A stretch of 5,978 nt of DNA, from positions 1-5,978 of the forward strand of contig CAZPVB010000222.1 in assembly GCA_964589855.1 (NCBI GenBank), given 5' to 3'. How positions within the stretch are numbered: the stretch's first letter is position 1; each line of letters begins with the position of its first letter. This document shows positions 1-5,945 of the stretch, piece by piece. Position numbers and translations under genes: made by a program. The notes under the pieces were generated by a model. That model saw only the letters and a program-made list of their open reading frames with translations. It was not told the origin of the DNA and searched no databases. The stretch is from SKVR01 sp964589855. GTDB taxonomy: Bacteria; Bacteroidota; Bacteroidia; Bacteroidales; UBA7960.

Positions 1-45
1 TGCAGGGGATAATTTTGTCAGTCAGAAATTTTTAAGAATTTATCC

Positions 46-117
46 GGGAACGTGGATTCGTGCGGTGTTTTTTGCTTGACAGGCATGAGGTCACTGGTTC
101 GATTCCAGTACGTCCCA
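46..117 (+). tRNA. tRNA-Val (GAC), possibly degenerate or pseudo
   Basis: The 3' half is a textbook tRNA. The anticodon loop TTGACAG (76-82) has U33 and anticodon GAC (78-80). A 5-nt variable region (88-92) is followed by a perfect 5-bp T-stem ACTGG/CCAGT around loop TTCGATT (93-109). The 3' acceptor strand ACGTCCC (110-116) precedes discriminator A117; CCA is not encoded. The 5' acceptor strand can be found at 46-53 as GGGAACGT, which pairs fully with 110-116 only if one A is bulged. Positions 54-70 (17 nt) do not form a D-stem and lack the usual TAGCTCAG-type start. The anticodon stem has a T72-T86 mismatch and a T71-G87 wobble. It may be a decayed duplicate, a 3'-half scar left by integration, or a real tRNA with sequence errors in its first half. 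Identity as Val(GAC)-derived is fairly sure; function is doubtful. Confidence 0.55.
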
Positions 118-127
118 CAAAAAAATC

Positions 128-164
128 AAAGGGTTGCGGATTTATTGTCTGCAACCCTTTTTTT
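128..164. terminator. Bidirectional intrinsic terminator between tRNA-Val and cysS
   Basis: A 13-bp stem pairs 128-140 with 148-160 (AAAGGGTTGC against GCAACCCTTT, plus three inner pairs including one G-T wobble) around a 7-nt loop. On the + strand the stem runs into seven T (158-164), 11 nt after the tRNA end. Read on the - strand it is also followed by a T-rich run (complement of 121-127), about 85 nt past the cysS stop codon. It therefore fits as a shared terminator for the two convergent units. Confidence 0.85.
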
Positions 165-176
165 GTACAGATATAA

Positions 177-207
177 ATTGGTAATGGATAATATTTATCC
201 AGCCAAT
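177..207. repeat. Imperfect inverted repeat downstream of cysS
   Basis: ATTGG (177-181) pairs with CCAAT (203-207), and GGATAA (186-191) pairs with TTATCC (195-200) across a 3-nt loop, with a small internal loop between the two stems. No T-run follows on either strand, so it is not itself a terminator. It could be a 3' stabilising hairpin of the cysS mRNA, or chance in AT-rich DNA. Confidence 0.35.
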
Positions 208-243
208 GGTTTATGAATGATTATTCCCAAATGATTTGCCCGA

Positions 244-1725
244 TCAGTTTTTCAACTCCCAGCTCGCTCCGTCCTTGCTGTCTTTAACCACTATGTTTGC
301 CGATTGCAGCGCATCGCGGATACGGTCGGAGGTGGCATAATCTTTTTGGCTTTTTGCCTGGTGGCGGATATCCAGAATAATACTCATCAAATCGTTTAGG
401 ATGTTTTCATTGCCAGTGGATTGCGCCGGGGAGTCGGGTTGCAGTCCAAAAATTTCCACCACAAATGTCTGGAAGATGTTTTTTAGTTTTTCCAGGTCTT
501 CTTTGCTGATGGTGTCTTTTTTATCATTCACCGAATTGATCATCCTTACAGCGTCAAAAATATGAGCAATGGCTACCGGGCTGTTGAAATCGTCGTTGAG
601 TGCCTCATAGCATTTTTCTTCCAGATCGCCGGGGTCTGTTGTTGATTTTGAAGCAGGTTGCAATTTATGCAGGGTGTCGAAAGCACCAAATAGTCTTCTC
701 AGTCCTTTTTCGGCTGCTATGAGTGCTTCATTGCTGAAGTCGAGCGTGCTGCGGTAGTGAGCCTGCAAGATAAAAAACCGGATGGTCATGGGGTGAAACG
801 CTTTTTGCAGCGATTGATGTGATCCATCATAAAATTCGCGCAGGGTGATGAAATTACCGAGCGATTTGCCCATTTTCTGCCCGTTGATGGTGATCATATT
901 GTTATGCATCCAGTATTGAACTGCCTCTTTTCCGGTAGCAGCATTAGATTGCGCTATTTCGCATTCGTGATGGGGAAACATGAGATCCATTCCGCCGCCA
1001 TGAATATCAAAAACTTCTCCCAGATATTTTTTGCTCATGACGGAGCATTCGAGATGCCATCCTGGAAATCCATTGCTCCATGGCGAGGGCCATTGCATGA
1101 TATGTGAAGGGTTTGCTTTTTTCCACAGCGCAAAATCAACATTGCTTTTCTTTTCTTCCTGCCCTTCCAGCTCGCGGGTGTTGGCAAGCATTTCTTCAAT
1201 AACCCTTCCGCTCAGCTTGCCATACCGGAAATCTTTGTTGTATTTCTCCACATCAAAATATACCGATCCGTTAGATTCATAGGCATATCCTGCATCAAGA
1301 ATCTGTTTTACCATTTCAATCTGTTCGATGATATGGCCGGAGGCACGCGGTTCAATGGAGGGTCTTTTTACGTTGAGCTGGTCAATATCTTCATGATAGC
1401 GGTTGGTATAGTATTGCACTACTTCCATGGGTTCCAGTTTTTCCAGCCGTGCTTTTTTGGCGATCTTGTCTTCGCCTGTTTCCTGTTCATCGTTTTCCAG
1501 ATGGCCTACATCGGTAATATTTCTCACATAACGTACTTTATACCCCAGGTGCTGCAAATATCTGAATACCAAGTCAAAAGTTATGGCGGGGCGGGCATGA
1601 CCCAGGTGGGCATCTCCATAAACTGTAGGTCCGCAAACATATAATCCTGTAAAAGGTGGATTGAGGGGTTGAAACAATTCCTTTTTCCTGGTAAGTGTAT
1701 TGTAAAGAGTTAATTTACTTTGCAT
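244..1725 (-). CDS. cysS: Cysteinyl-tRNA synthetase (CysRS)
   Basis: This cytoplasmic class I aminoacyl-tRNA synthetase activates cysteine with ATP and charges tRNA-Cys. Residues below count from the ATG at 1725 (493 aa). The N-terminal Rossmann domain has the first zinc Cys in YVCGPTVYGD (C31), and the HIGH motif appears as HLGH (40-43). The other expected zinc ligands, by comparison with E. coli CysRS, are C227 in GWHLECS and H252 and E256 in FPHHECEIAQ. The KMSKS loop is KMGKS (284-288), a variant I recall as usual in Bacteroidota. The helical anticodon-binding C-terminus includes the DIRHQAKSQKDYATSDRIRD stretch. The frame opens further upstream at a TTG (1764), but that TTG overlaps the -7 promoter element, so translation must start downstream. 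ATGs at 1734, 1731 and 1725 are possible; the last gives MQSKLTLYNTL, the usual family N-terminus. No Shine-Dalgarno is seen. The gene is intact and converges on tRNA-Val. Confidence 0.96.
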   Translation of the reverse strand: MQSKLTLYNTLTRKKELFQPLNPPFTGLYVCGPTVYGDAHLGHARPAITFDLVFRYLQHLGYKVRYVRNITDVGHLENDEQETGEDKIAKKARLEKLEPMEVVQYYTNRYHEDIDQLNVKRPSIEPRASGHIIEQIEMVKQILDAGYAYESNGSVYFDVEKYNKDFRYGKLSGRVIEEMLANTRELEGQEEKKSNVDFALWKKANPSHIMQWPSPWSNGFPGWHLECSVMSKKYLGEVFDIHGGGMDLMFPHHECEIAQSNAATGKEAVQYWMHNNMITINGQKMGKSLGNFITLREFYDGSHQSLQKAFHPMTIRFFILQAHYRSTLDFSNEALIAAEKGLRRLFGAFDTLHKLQPASKSTTDPGDLEEKCYEALNDDFNSPVAIAHIFDAVRMINSVNDKKDTISKEDLEKLKNIFQTFVVEIFGLQPDSPAQSTGNENILNDLMSIILDIRHQAKSQKDYATSDRIRDALQSANIVVKDSKDGASWELKN

Positions 1726-1751
1726 GATCATCATCTGTTTTTGTGAAAGCG

Positions 1752-1759
1752 CAAAGTTA
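1752..1759 (-). promoter_or_regulatory. cysS promoter, -7 element TAACTTTG
   Basis: On the - strand TAACTTTG matches the Bacteroidota -7 consensus TAnnTTTG exactly. Transcription would begin near 1745, leaving about 20 nt of leader before the ATG at 1725, a normal arrangement. No clear TTG-type -33 box is found 19-21 nt further upstream, so the match rests on the -7 element and its placement. Confidence 0.6.
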
Positions 1760-1904
1760 AGCAATAATAAAAGAATAAGTGCGTGCGAATGACCCTGAAA
1801 GTTTTTTGGAGGATGAATAAAAGCATCGGGATTGCAATTGATTTCAATACATTGGCAGCGATATGTATTTGAAAATTGTTATCAACGCTGGTTTGTCATG
1901 AAAC

Positions 1905-3470
1905 TCATTGGGGTTGTATGATGCTATCCAGAATTTCCCTTAGTTCCTCTACTTTCACAGGATATTTTTGGGCGAGATTATTTTGCTCAGCCGGGTCGGA
2001 TGCCAGGTTGTAAAGCTGATGTTCCGGGGAGATTCCGCCTTCAATGTTTTTTGTCTCTGTTATCCATTCAGCACCGCTGGCGCGTGGTCTGATATATTTC
2101 CAATTGTTTTTTCTCACGGCGAAGGTAAAAGCTTCTTCCAACAGAATCTCTCTGCCTTGTTCTGATCTGCCCAGAATGACCTTTAGCATGTTTTGGCTGT
2201 CCTTTGCTGCCGTTTCTTCTAGTTGAAAACCTGATAGTTCTGCCAGAGAGGCAAAAAGGTCTGTTTGGCTCCAAAGAGCATCATTGGTTTTTCCTTCCGG
2301 AACAACACCAGGCCAAAAACTGATCGTTGGCATTCTGTTTCCACCTTCATATATGCTGTATTTACCTCCTCTGAAGGGCCCTGCTGGTTTATGATCCCCC
2401 AGTAGTTCTACTGCAAGGTCTTCATATCCATCATTTAAAACCGGACCATTATCACTGGAGAAAATCACCAGGGTGTTTTCTAGCAATCCCTTTTCTCTGA
2501 GTGCATCTAATATTTTTCCTGCCATCCAGTCCATCTGTGCGATGGCATCTCCTCTTACGCCCATTGTACTTTTGCCAATAAACTGTTCGTTGGGTATTCT
2601 GGGTACATGAATTTCGTTAAAGGCAAAAAACATGAAAAAGGGGTCTTCCTTTGTCTGGTTTATAAAATCGATGGCTTTATCGGTAAGTATGTGAGGAAAA
2701 TCCTCATCGCGCCACCAGGCCTGTCTGCTACCGTCCATAAAACCTATGCGGGGTACGCCGTTTACAATCACACCACTGTGTTGAACATCTCCTTTTTGTC
2801 TGACCATTTCAGGATGGCTTATACCGGTAGGATTATCAAAGGGATTGGGGTCAGTGGCATCATCGGTAAATAATATTTGTAAAGGATCATTCGGGTCCAG
2901 TCCCACAACGTGATGATTTTCCAGATACACACTGGGTACTCTGTCGTTGGTTGCCGGGATGATAAAACTGTAATCAAAACCGATTTCCAGCGGGCCGGGT
3001 TTTACGGCTTCATTCCAGTTCACATTTCCATCGCCCAGACCCAGATGCCATTTTCCGACCACCGCCGTTTTATATCCTACTTCTTTTAAGGAAGATGCCA
3101 GTGTGGGTGTACCTGGTGGGATGAAAAGAGGAGCATCGCCCGGCAGTATTCCAGCTTGCATGCGGAATGCATAATTGCCTGTAAGCAAAGAGTATCTGGA
3201 GGGTGTACAGGTGGCAGCGGCACTGTGAGCATCGGTAAACATAACGCCATGCTTGGCCATATAATCCAGGTTTGGGGTTTCCACCCCCTTGGCACCGTAA
3301 CATCCCAGATCGCCATATCCTACATCATCGGCATATAGGATCAGGATGTTGGGCTTTTCAGGAATATTCTCCCAGGTTTCAGTAATCAAATTACAGCAGG
3401 TAAAGGACAGTCCTGCCACTAAAGTTCCTGCTACTAATGAAAAACGATGATTGGGATTGAAAGGATGCAT
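1905..3470 (-). CDS. Secreted sulfatase, type I (formylglycine-dependent, S1-family arylsulfatase-like)
   Basis: Sulfatases hydrolyse sulfate esters; Bacteroidota enzymes of this type usually act in the periplasm or at the cell surface on sulfated glycans. The 521-aa protein opens with a short n-region and a hydrophobic stretch (about 10-26) ending in Cys-Cys. This is a Sec signal, possibly a lipoprotein one (C25 or C26), though the lipobox is not canonical. Metal ligands D48-D49 lie in ADDVGYGD. The maturation motif is C88-T-P-S-R92 followed by YSLLTG, where Cys88 becomes formylglycine. K140 and H142 (KWHLG), H288 (NEIHVPR), D340-N341 (SSDNGP) and K370 (GGKYS) complete the expected active site. 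Length and order fit the arylsulfatase A-like fold, with a small C-terminal subdomain. ATG at 3470 directly precedes the signal peptide; no Shine-Dalgarno is seen. Substrate cannot be told. No maturase, SusC/SusD or glycosidase is adjacent, so the enzyme depends on a maturation enzyme encoded elsewhere. Confidence 0.93.
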   Translation of the reverse strand: MHPFNPNHRFSLVAGTLVAGLSFTCCNLITETWENIPEKPNILILYADDVGYGDLGCYGAKGVETPNLDYMAKHGVMFTDAHSAAATCTPSRYSLLTGNYAFRMQAGILPGDAPLFIPPGTPTLASSLKEVGYKTAVVGKWHLGLGDGNVNWNEAVKPGPLEIGFDYSFIIPATNDRVPSVYLENHHVVGLDPNDPLQILFTDDATDPNPFDNPTGISHPEMVRQKGDVQHSGVIVNGVPRIGFMDGSRQAWWRDEDFPHILTDKAIDFINQTKEDPFFMFFAFNEIHVPRIPNEQFIGKSTMGVRGDAIAQMDWMAGKILDALREKGLLENTLVIFSSDNGPVLNDGYEDLAVELLGDHKPAGPFRGGKYSIYEGGNRMPTISFWPGVVPEGKTNDALWSQTDLFASLAELSGFQLEETAAKDSQNMLKVILGRSEQGREILLEEAFTFAVRKNNWKYIRPRASGAEWITETKNIEGGISPEHQLYNLASDPAEQNNLAQKYPVKVEELREILDSIIQPQ

Positions 3471-3675
3471 ATCAGATGTTTTTAAATTTTGAATTGATGT
3501 TCAGGATATCCGGTGTTTATATGATGATTGTAATGGAATGGTGAAAATTTTAAGTCATGATTTGAAAAATTTGCGCTTTCATTCTCCATTAAAATTTTGT
3601 AAATATATGCTTCTGATCTAAAAATTATATTTTCGACAATTTAAACGAATTGATATTTGCTTTAATGTCAGATAT
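3471..3675. other. AT-rich upstream region of the sulfatase gene
   Basis: About 200 bp of AT-rich, non-coding DNA precedes the sulfatase ATG. I find no TAnnTTTG element on the - strand and no convincing operator or riboswitch. The sulfatase promoter presumably lies here, but it may use an alternative sigma or ECF-type signal that I cannot identify. Confidence 0.4.
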
Positions 3676-3924
3676 TCAAACAATTAAAAGCAAATGGTTT
3701 TCACGAATTTCCCGAAAACCCGTTTGCTGAGCGGACACATACAGGATTGAAAAAAATCCTTGTCTACAGGAAAAGGGTTCTCTGACGGTCGATATCTGTT
3801 CGCTTGTTAAAATTAGGGAATCAATTTGTTTTCCGATGGTAATATTGTCTTTAATCACAAAGACTTTTATTTCAGTTTGATATTCGTGCAGGGCAGGGAT
3901 GAGATGGAGCAACATAATAGACAA
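3676..3924 (-). pseudogene. Possible gene remnant, faintly response-regulator-like
   Basis: An open frame of 82 codons begins at a TTG directly after an in-frame stop, with an ATG four codons in, and ends at 3676. I do not recognise the product. The stretch IKVFVIKDNITIGKQIDSLI resembles the first strand and helix of receiver domains (compare the common pattern IKVFIIEDN). However, the acidic pair is K-D instead of E/D-D, no phospho-acceptor region follows, and the last 15 codons form one arm of a terminator-like hairpin. No promoter motif is visible. It could be the decayed stub of a response-regulator gene, a non-coding transcript, or simply a chance frame. The family resemblance is by eye only. 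Confidence 0.22.
3680..3728 (-). terminator. Terminator-like hairpin inside the rhlE-sulfatase gap
   Basis: GGTTTTC (3696-3702) pairs with GAAAACC (3714-3720) around an 11-nt loop. The stem continues outward with AGCAAAT (3689-3695) against GTTTGCT (3722-3728), including one T-G wobble and one bulged C. Read on the - strand it is followed by TTTTAATTGT, which fits an intrinsic terminator in that direction. It lies upstream of the sulfatase and downstream of the unexplained 3730-3950 stretch. Confidence 0.5.
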
Positions 3925-3957
3925 TCACAGTGGGGGATGCCTACTCCGGGATGATAT

Positions 3958-4001
3958 TAAAAAACAAAACCACTCCAAAAACATATTTTCAGAGTGGTTT
4001 T
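3958..4001 (-). terminator. rhlE intrinsic terminator
   Basis: A perfect 10-bp stem AAAACCACTC (3966-3975) / GAGTGGTTTT (3992-4001) with a 16-nt loop begins 29 nt after the rhlE stop codon. On the - strand it is followed by TTTTGTTTTTT (part of this run is the stem's own T arm), a strong termination signal. It separates rhlE from the sulfatase gene. Confidence 0.85.
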
Positions 4002-4030
4002 CGCAACGGTTGTTTTATCTAAAAAATCAC

Positions 4031-5320
4031 TTATTTTCTGAATCTACTTCTGTGAGAAGCGTTTTCTGTATTTTTCTGACTGTTTTGATTGCTTCTGAAA
4101 GCACGACCGGAACTCTTTCTGGCGTTATTTCCTGAAGACCGTTGACGGTTTTGGTGGTCTTTTTTTACTACCTCATGCTCCATCAATGGGTAGGAGTGAT
4201 CATCAACAACCGGTACTGTCCTGCCCGTAAGTTTTTGGATATCTTTCAGGTAAGCTTTTTCTTCTGCATCGCAAAAGGCGATGGCGGTTCCGTTTTCGCC
4301 TGCTCGTCCGGTTCGTCCGATGCGGTGAACATAAGATTCGGGGATATTGGGCAGATCGAAATTGATCACATGGGTAAGGTCATCAATATCGATGCCTCGG
4401 GCAGCAATATCAGTGGCAACCAATACCCGGGTGATATTCGATTTGAAATTTCCGAGTGCTGCCTGTCGTGCATTTTGTGATTTATTGCCGTGTATAGCCT
4501 GCGATCTAACGCCCGCTTTGGTCAGATCACGTGCTACGCGGTCAGCACCATGTTTGGTACGTGTAAAAACCAATGCCCTGTCGATATCTTTTCCTTTTAA
4601 CAGATCGCTCAAAAGATGTCTTTTGTTTCTTTTATCAACAAAATAAACTTTTTGATCAATCAATTCAACGGTTGTAGAGGAAGGTGTTATCTCCACTTTG
4701 GTGGGGTTGACAAGGAAGGTATCGGCCAGTTCCACAATCGCCGGGGGCATGGTGGCAGAAAAGAACAATGATTGTTTTCTGGCAGGTAGTTGTGTGATCA
4801 CTTTTTTCACGTCGTTCACAAAACCCATATCGAGCATCCGGTCGGCTTCATCGAGTACGAAAAACTCAACTTTGCTGAGATTAACATAGCGTTGGTTGAT
4901 CAGGTCGAGCAATCGTCCTGGAGTTGCAACCAGAATATCATACCCTGAATGCAAGGCCTGTACCTGGCTATGCTGATTCACCCCGCCATATATTACTTTA
5001 CATTGCATGGATGTGTGCTTGCCATAAGTAGCAAAGCTTTCACCGATCTGAATAGCCAATTCGCGCGTAGGGGTAAGAATTAAACTTCTGATCGGTTTTT
5101 TTCCTCTTGATGGTTGATTCTTTTGCTCACTTAAGAGTTGAAGAATAGGAATGGCAAATGCAGCTGTTTTTCCTGTTCCGGTTTGGGCACACCCTATGAT
5201 GTCTTTTTTTTGCAGGATCAATGGAATTGTTTTTTCCTGCACGGGTGTGGGTGTTGTGTATCCTTCAGATTGAAGTGCCTTAAGGATAGGTTGGATCAAA
5301 TTTAAATTTTCAAATTTCAT
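4031..5320 (-). CDS. rhlE: DEAD-box ATP-dependent RNA helicase, RhlE type
   Basis: Cytoplasmic RNA helicases of this group unwind short RNA duplexes with ATP and act in ribosome assembly, RNA decay and cold adaptation. The 429-aa protein shows all core motifs in order. The Q-motif region has F3 and GYTTPTPVQ (20-28); motif I is AQTGTGKT (45-52); Ia is PTRELA (84-89); TPGR is at 133-136. Motif II DEAD is at 157-160 and motif III SAT at 188-190. Domain 2 carries VFTRTKHGAD (251-260), AIHGNKSQNAR (275-285), VATDIAARGID (301-311) and HRIGRTGR (332-339). The TRTKHGA and IHGNKSQ blocks are typical of RhlE rather than CsdA or SrmB. A basic, Ser/Asn/Arg-rich low-complexity tail (about 384-429) probably binds RNA. 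The ATG at 5320 begins MKFENLNL, the usual family start. The gene looks intact and monocistronic, with a long leader and its own terminator. Confidence 0.95.
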   Translation of the reverse strand: MKFENLNLIQPILKALQSEGYTTPTPVQEKTIPLILQKKDIIGCAQTGTGKTAAFAIPILQLLSEQKNQPSRGKKPIRSLILTPTRELAIQIGESFATYGKHTSMQCKVIYGGVNQHSQVQALHSGYDILVATPGRLLDLINQRYVNLSKVEFFVLDEADRMLDMGFVNDVKKVITQLPARKQSLFFSATMPPAIVELADTFLVNPTKVEITPSSTTVELIDQKVYFVDKRNKRHLLSDLLKGKDIDRALVFTRTKHGADRVARDLTKAGVRSQAIHGNKSQNARQAALGNFKSNITRVLVATDIAARGIDIDDLTHVINFDLPNIPESYVHRIGRTGRAGENGTAIAFCDAEEKAYLKDIQKLTGRTVPVVDDHSYPLMEHEVVKKDHQNRQRSSGNNARKSSGRAFRSNQNSQKNTENASHRSRFRK

Positions 5321-5561
5321 GTATTATAAATTAGTGGTTTATGGTGTATTGCGTATACCTCATGGCGGTAACAATGATCAGAAAAGACCATTGAAGGTAA
5401 CACAAAGGTGTAAACAATGATTTTAAAAAAGACCTGTGCCTTTTCGTCTCATAAACACTGCGTTTAGTTGACCGGTATTGAATTGAAAGGAACCTGATCT
5501 CCGGTCGTGGAAAGGAATCTTTTTGGTTTGGAAGCAATCTGTCAGGATGATTTCGCAAACG
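5321..5561 (-). promoter_or_regulatory. Long 5' leader of rhlE
   Basis: From the predicted start near 5561 to the ATG there are about 240 nt. They include a GACCGG/CCGGTC stem (5470-5475 with 5501-5506, 25-nt loop). A weak stem read on the - strand as GAGAC, a 12-nt loop and GTCTT runs into TTTTAAAA (roughly 5420-5451), and could be an attenuator-like element. A 79-codon open frame spans much of the leader (5331-5570), but its TTG start lies inside the promoter element and its product is unrecognisable, so I treat the stretch as untranslated. Long leaders on cold-responsive RNA helicase genes are known in other bacteria; regulation here is inference. Confidence 0.4.
5470..5506. repeat. GACCGG/CCGGTC inverted repeat in the rhlE leader
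   Basis: Perfect 6-bp GC-rich arms at 5470-5475 and 5501-5506 enclose a 25-nt AT-rich loop. The - strand word TTCCTTTC occurs once within the loop and again just upstream of the stem in transcript order. It may fold in the leader RNA or be a regulator site. Confidence 0.35.
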
Positions 5562-5567
5562 CGGGTG

Positions 5568-5575
5568 CAAAGATA
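5568..5575 (-). promoter_or_regulatory. rhlE promoter, -7 element TATCTTTG
   Basis: On the - strand TATCTTTG is an exact TAnnTTTG match. It continues as CACCCGCG, a context I recall as common at Bacteroidota transcription starts. Upstream is an A/T-only stretch, but no clear TTG -33 box at the expected spacing. Predicted transcription start is about 5561. Confidence 0.6.
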
Positions 5576-5637
5576 CTAAAAAATAAAATAGATAATTGAG
5601 TTGTTTTGATTTTGTGAAACATTTGTAACTCCCTTGT

Positions 5638-5920
5638 TATAAATGGAACGCGGATGCTTTCTTTCTTTTTGTTTCACGCAAAGTCGCAAAGTCGCAAAGG
5701 CATTCGCAGGTGTAAGGCAGTGAAGATGCCATGATAAAGATCAGTAAATGTAACGCGGATGCCGCAGATGCTTTCAGCAGTCGCTGATGATCACGGATTT
5801 TTTTTTGATCTGCGAAAATCAGCGTTGTCTGCATCTTTGAAAATCAGCGTTCTTTTATGAATGATGGTAGATGATCAGCAGGATATAAATGGAACGCGGA
5901 TGATTACGGATTTTTTATCT
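5638..5920. repeat. Cluster of short dispersed intergenic repeats
   Basis: An identical 19-nt word, TATAAATGGAACGCGGATG, occurs at 5638-5656 and 5884-5902, with a one-mismatch shorter copy (TAAATGTAACGCGGATG) at 5745-5761. The second and third copies are followed by GATCACGGATTTTTT (5789-5803) and GATTACGGATTTTTT (5902-5916). GAAAATCAGCGTT appears at 5814-5826 and 5839-5851. Inverted words CGCAGAT (5763-5769)/ATCTGCG (5808-5814) and CGCTGAT/ATCAGCG make parts of it foldable. Similar ATCCGCG/ATCTGCG/ATCAGCG strings are, from memory, frequent between genes in Bacteroidota. The short open frame across it (5637-5834, - strand) is repeat-derived and not a gene. Confidence 0.75.
5676..5698. repeat. 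GTCGCAAA short tandem repeat
   Basis: ACGCAAA (5676-5682) is followed by two exact GTCGCAAA units (5683-5690 and 5691-5698), directly after GTTTC. The GTTTCACGCAAAGTCGCAAAG type string is a recurrent intergenic motif in many Bacteroidota genomes as I recall. It has no coding potential. Confidence 0.7.
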
Positions 5921-5945
5921 GACTATTACCTGACAGGTAATGGTT
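5921..5945. repeat. Strong hairpin at the right end of the repeat cluster
   Basis: ATTACCT (5925-5931) and AGGTAAT (5935-5941) pair perfectly over the 3-nt loop GAC. Four more pairs extend the stem outward (5921-5924 with 5942-5945, two of them G-T wobbles), giving 11 bp. No T-run follows on either strand, so it is not a classic terminator. It may be the end of the repeat element, an operator, or the leader of a gene beyond the window. Confidence 0.45.

Noticed and set aside
46..117. Possible tmRNA, because GGATTCG (54-60) resembles a word near the 5' end of tmRNAs.
   Set aside because: The element is only 72 nt, has no tag-peptide or pseudoknot region, and has a normal tRNA anticodon loop with GAC. 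The resemblance is most likely chance.
1846..1869. AATACAT/ATGTATT hairpin after the sulfatase gene as its terminator.
   Set aside because: The stem is 7 bp, nearly all A-T, with a 10-nt loop and no T-run; too weak to call.
2607..2873. 88-codon + strand frame inside the sulfatase, and similar frames inside cysS and rhlE.
   Set aside because: They lie antisense or out of frame to well-supported genes with conserved motifs, so they are shadows.
3899..4135. 78-codon open frame on the + strand.
   Set aside because: It overlaps the rhlE 3' end and spans the terminator stem-loop; no family resemblance.
244..5320. A single rhlE-sulfatase-cysS operon.
   Set aside because: A strong terminator follows rhlE, a promoter element sits directly before cysS, gaps are 560 and 179 bp, and the functions are unrelated.
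5331..5570. 79-codon open frame on the - strand just upstream of rhlE.
   Set aside because: Its TTG start lies inside the TATCTTTG promoter element, the product has no recognisable domain, and it fits better as the untranslated leader.
5637..5834. 65-codon open frame on the - strand.
   Set aside because: It runs through the dispersed repeats and the GTCGCAAA array; its composition reflects those repeats, and no domain or start signal is seen.
5638..5902. CRISPR array, because of three spaced direct repeats.
   Set aside because: The copies are short, differ in length, and are 105 and 141 bp apart with non-spacer-like content that itself contains other repeats; no cas genes are present.
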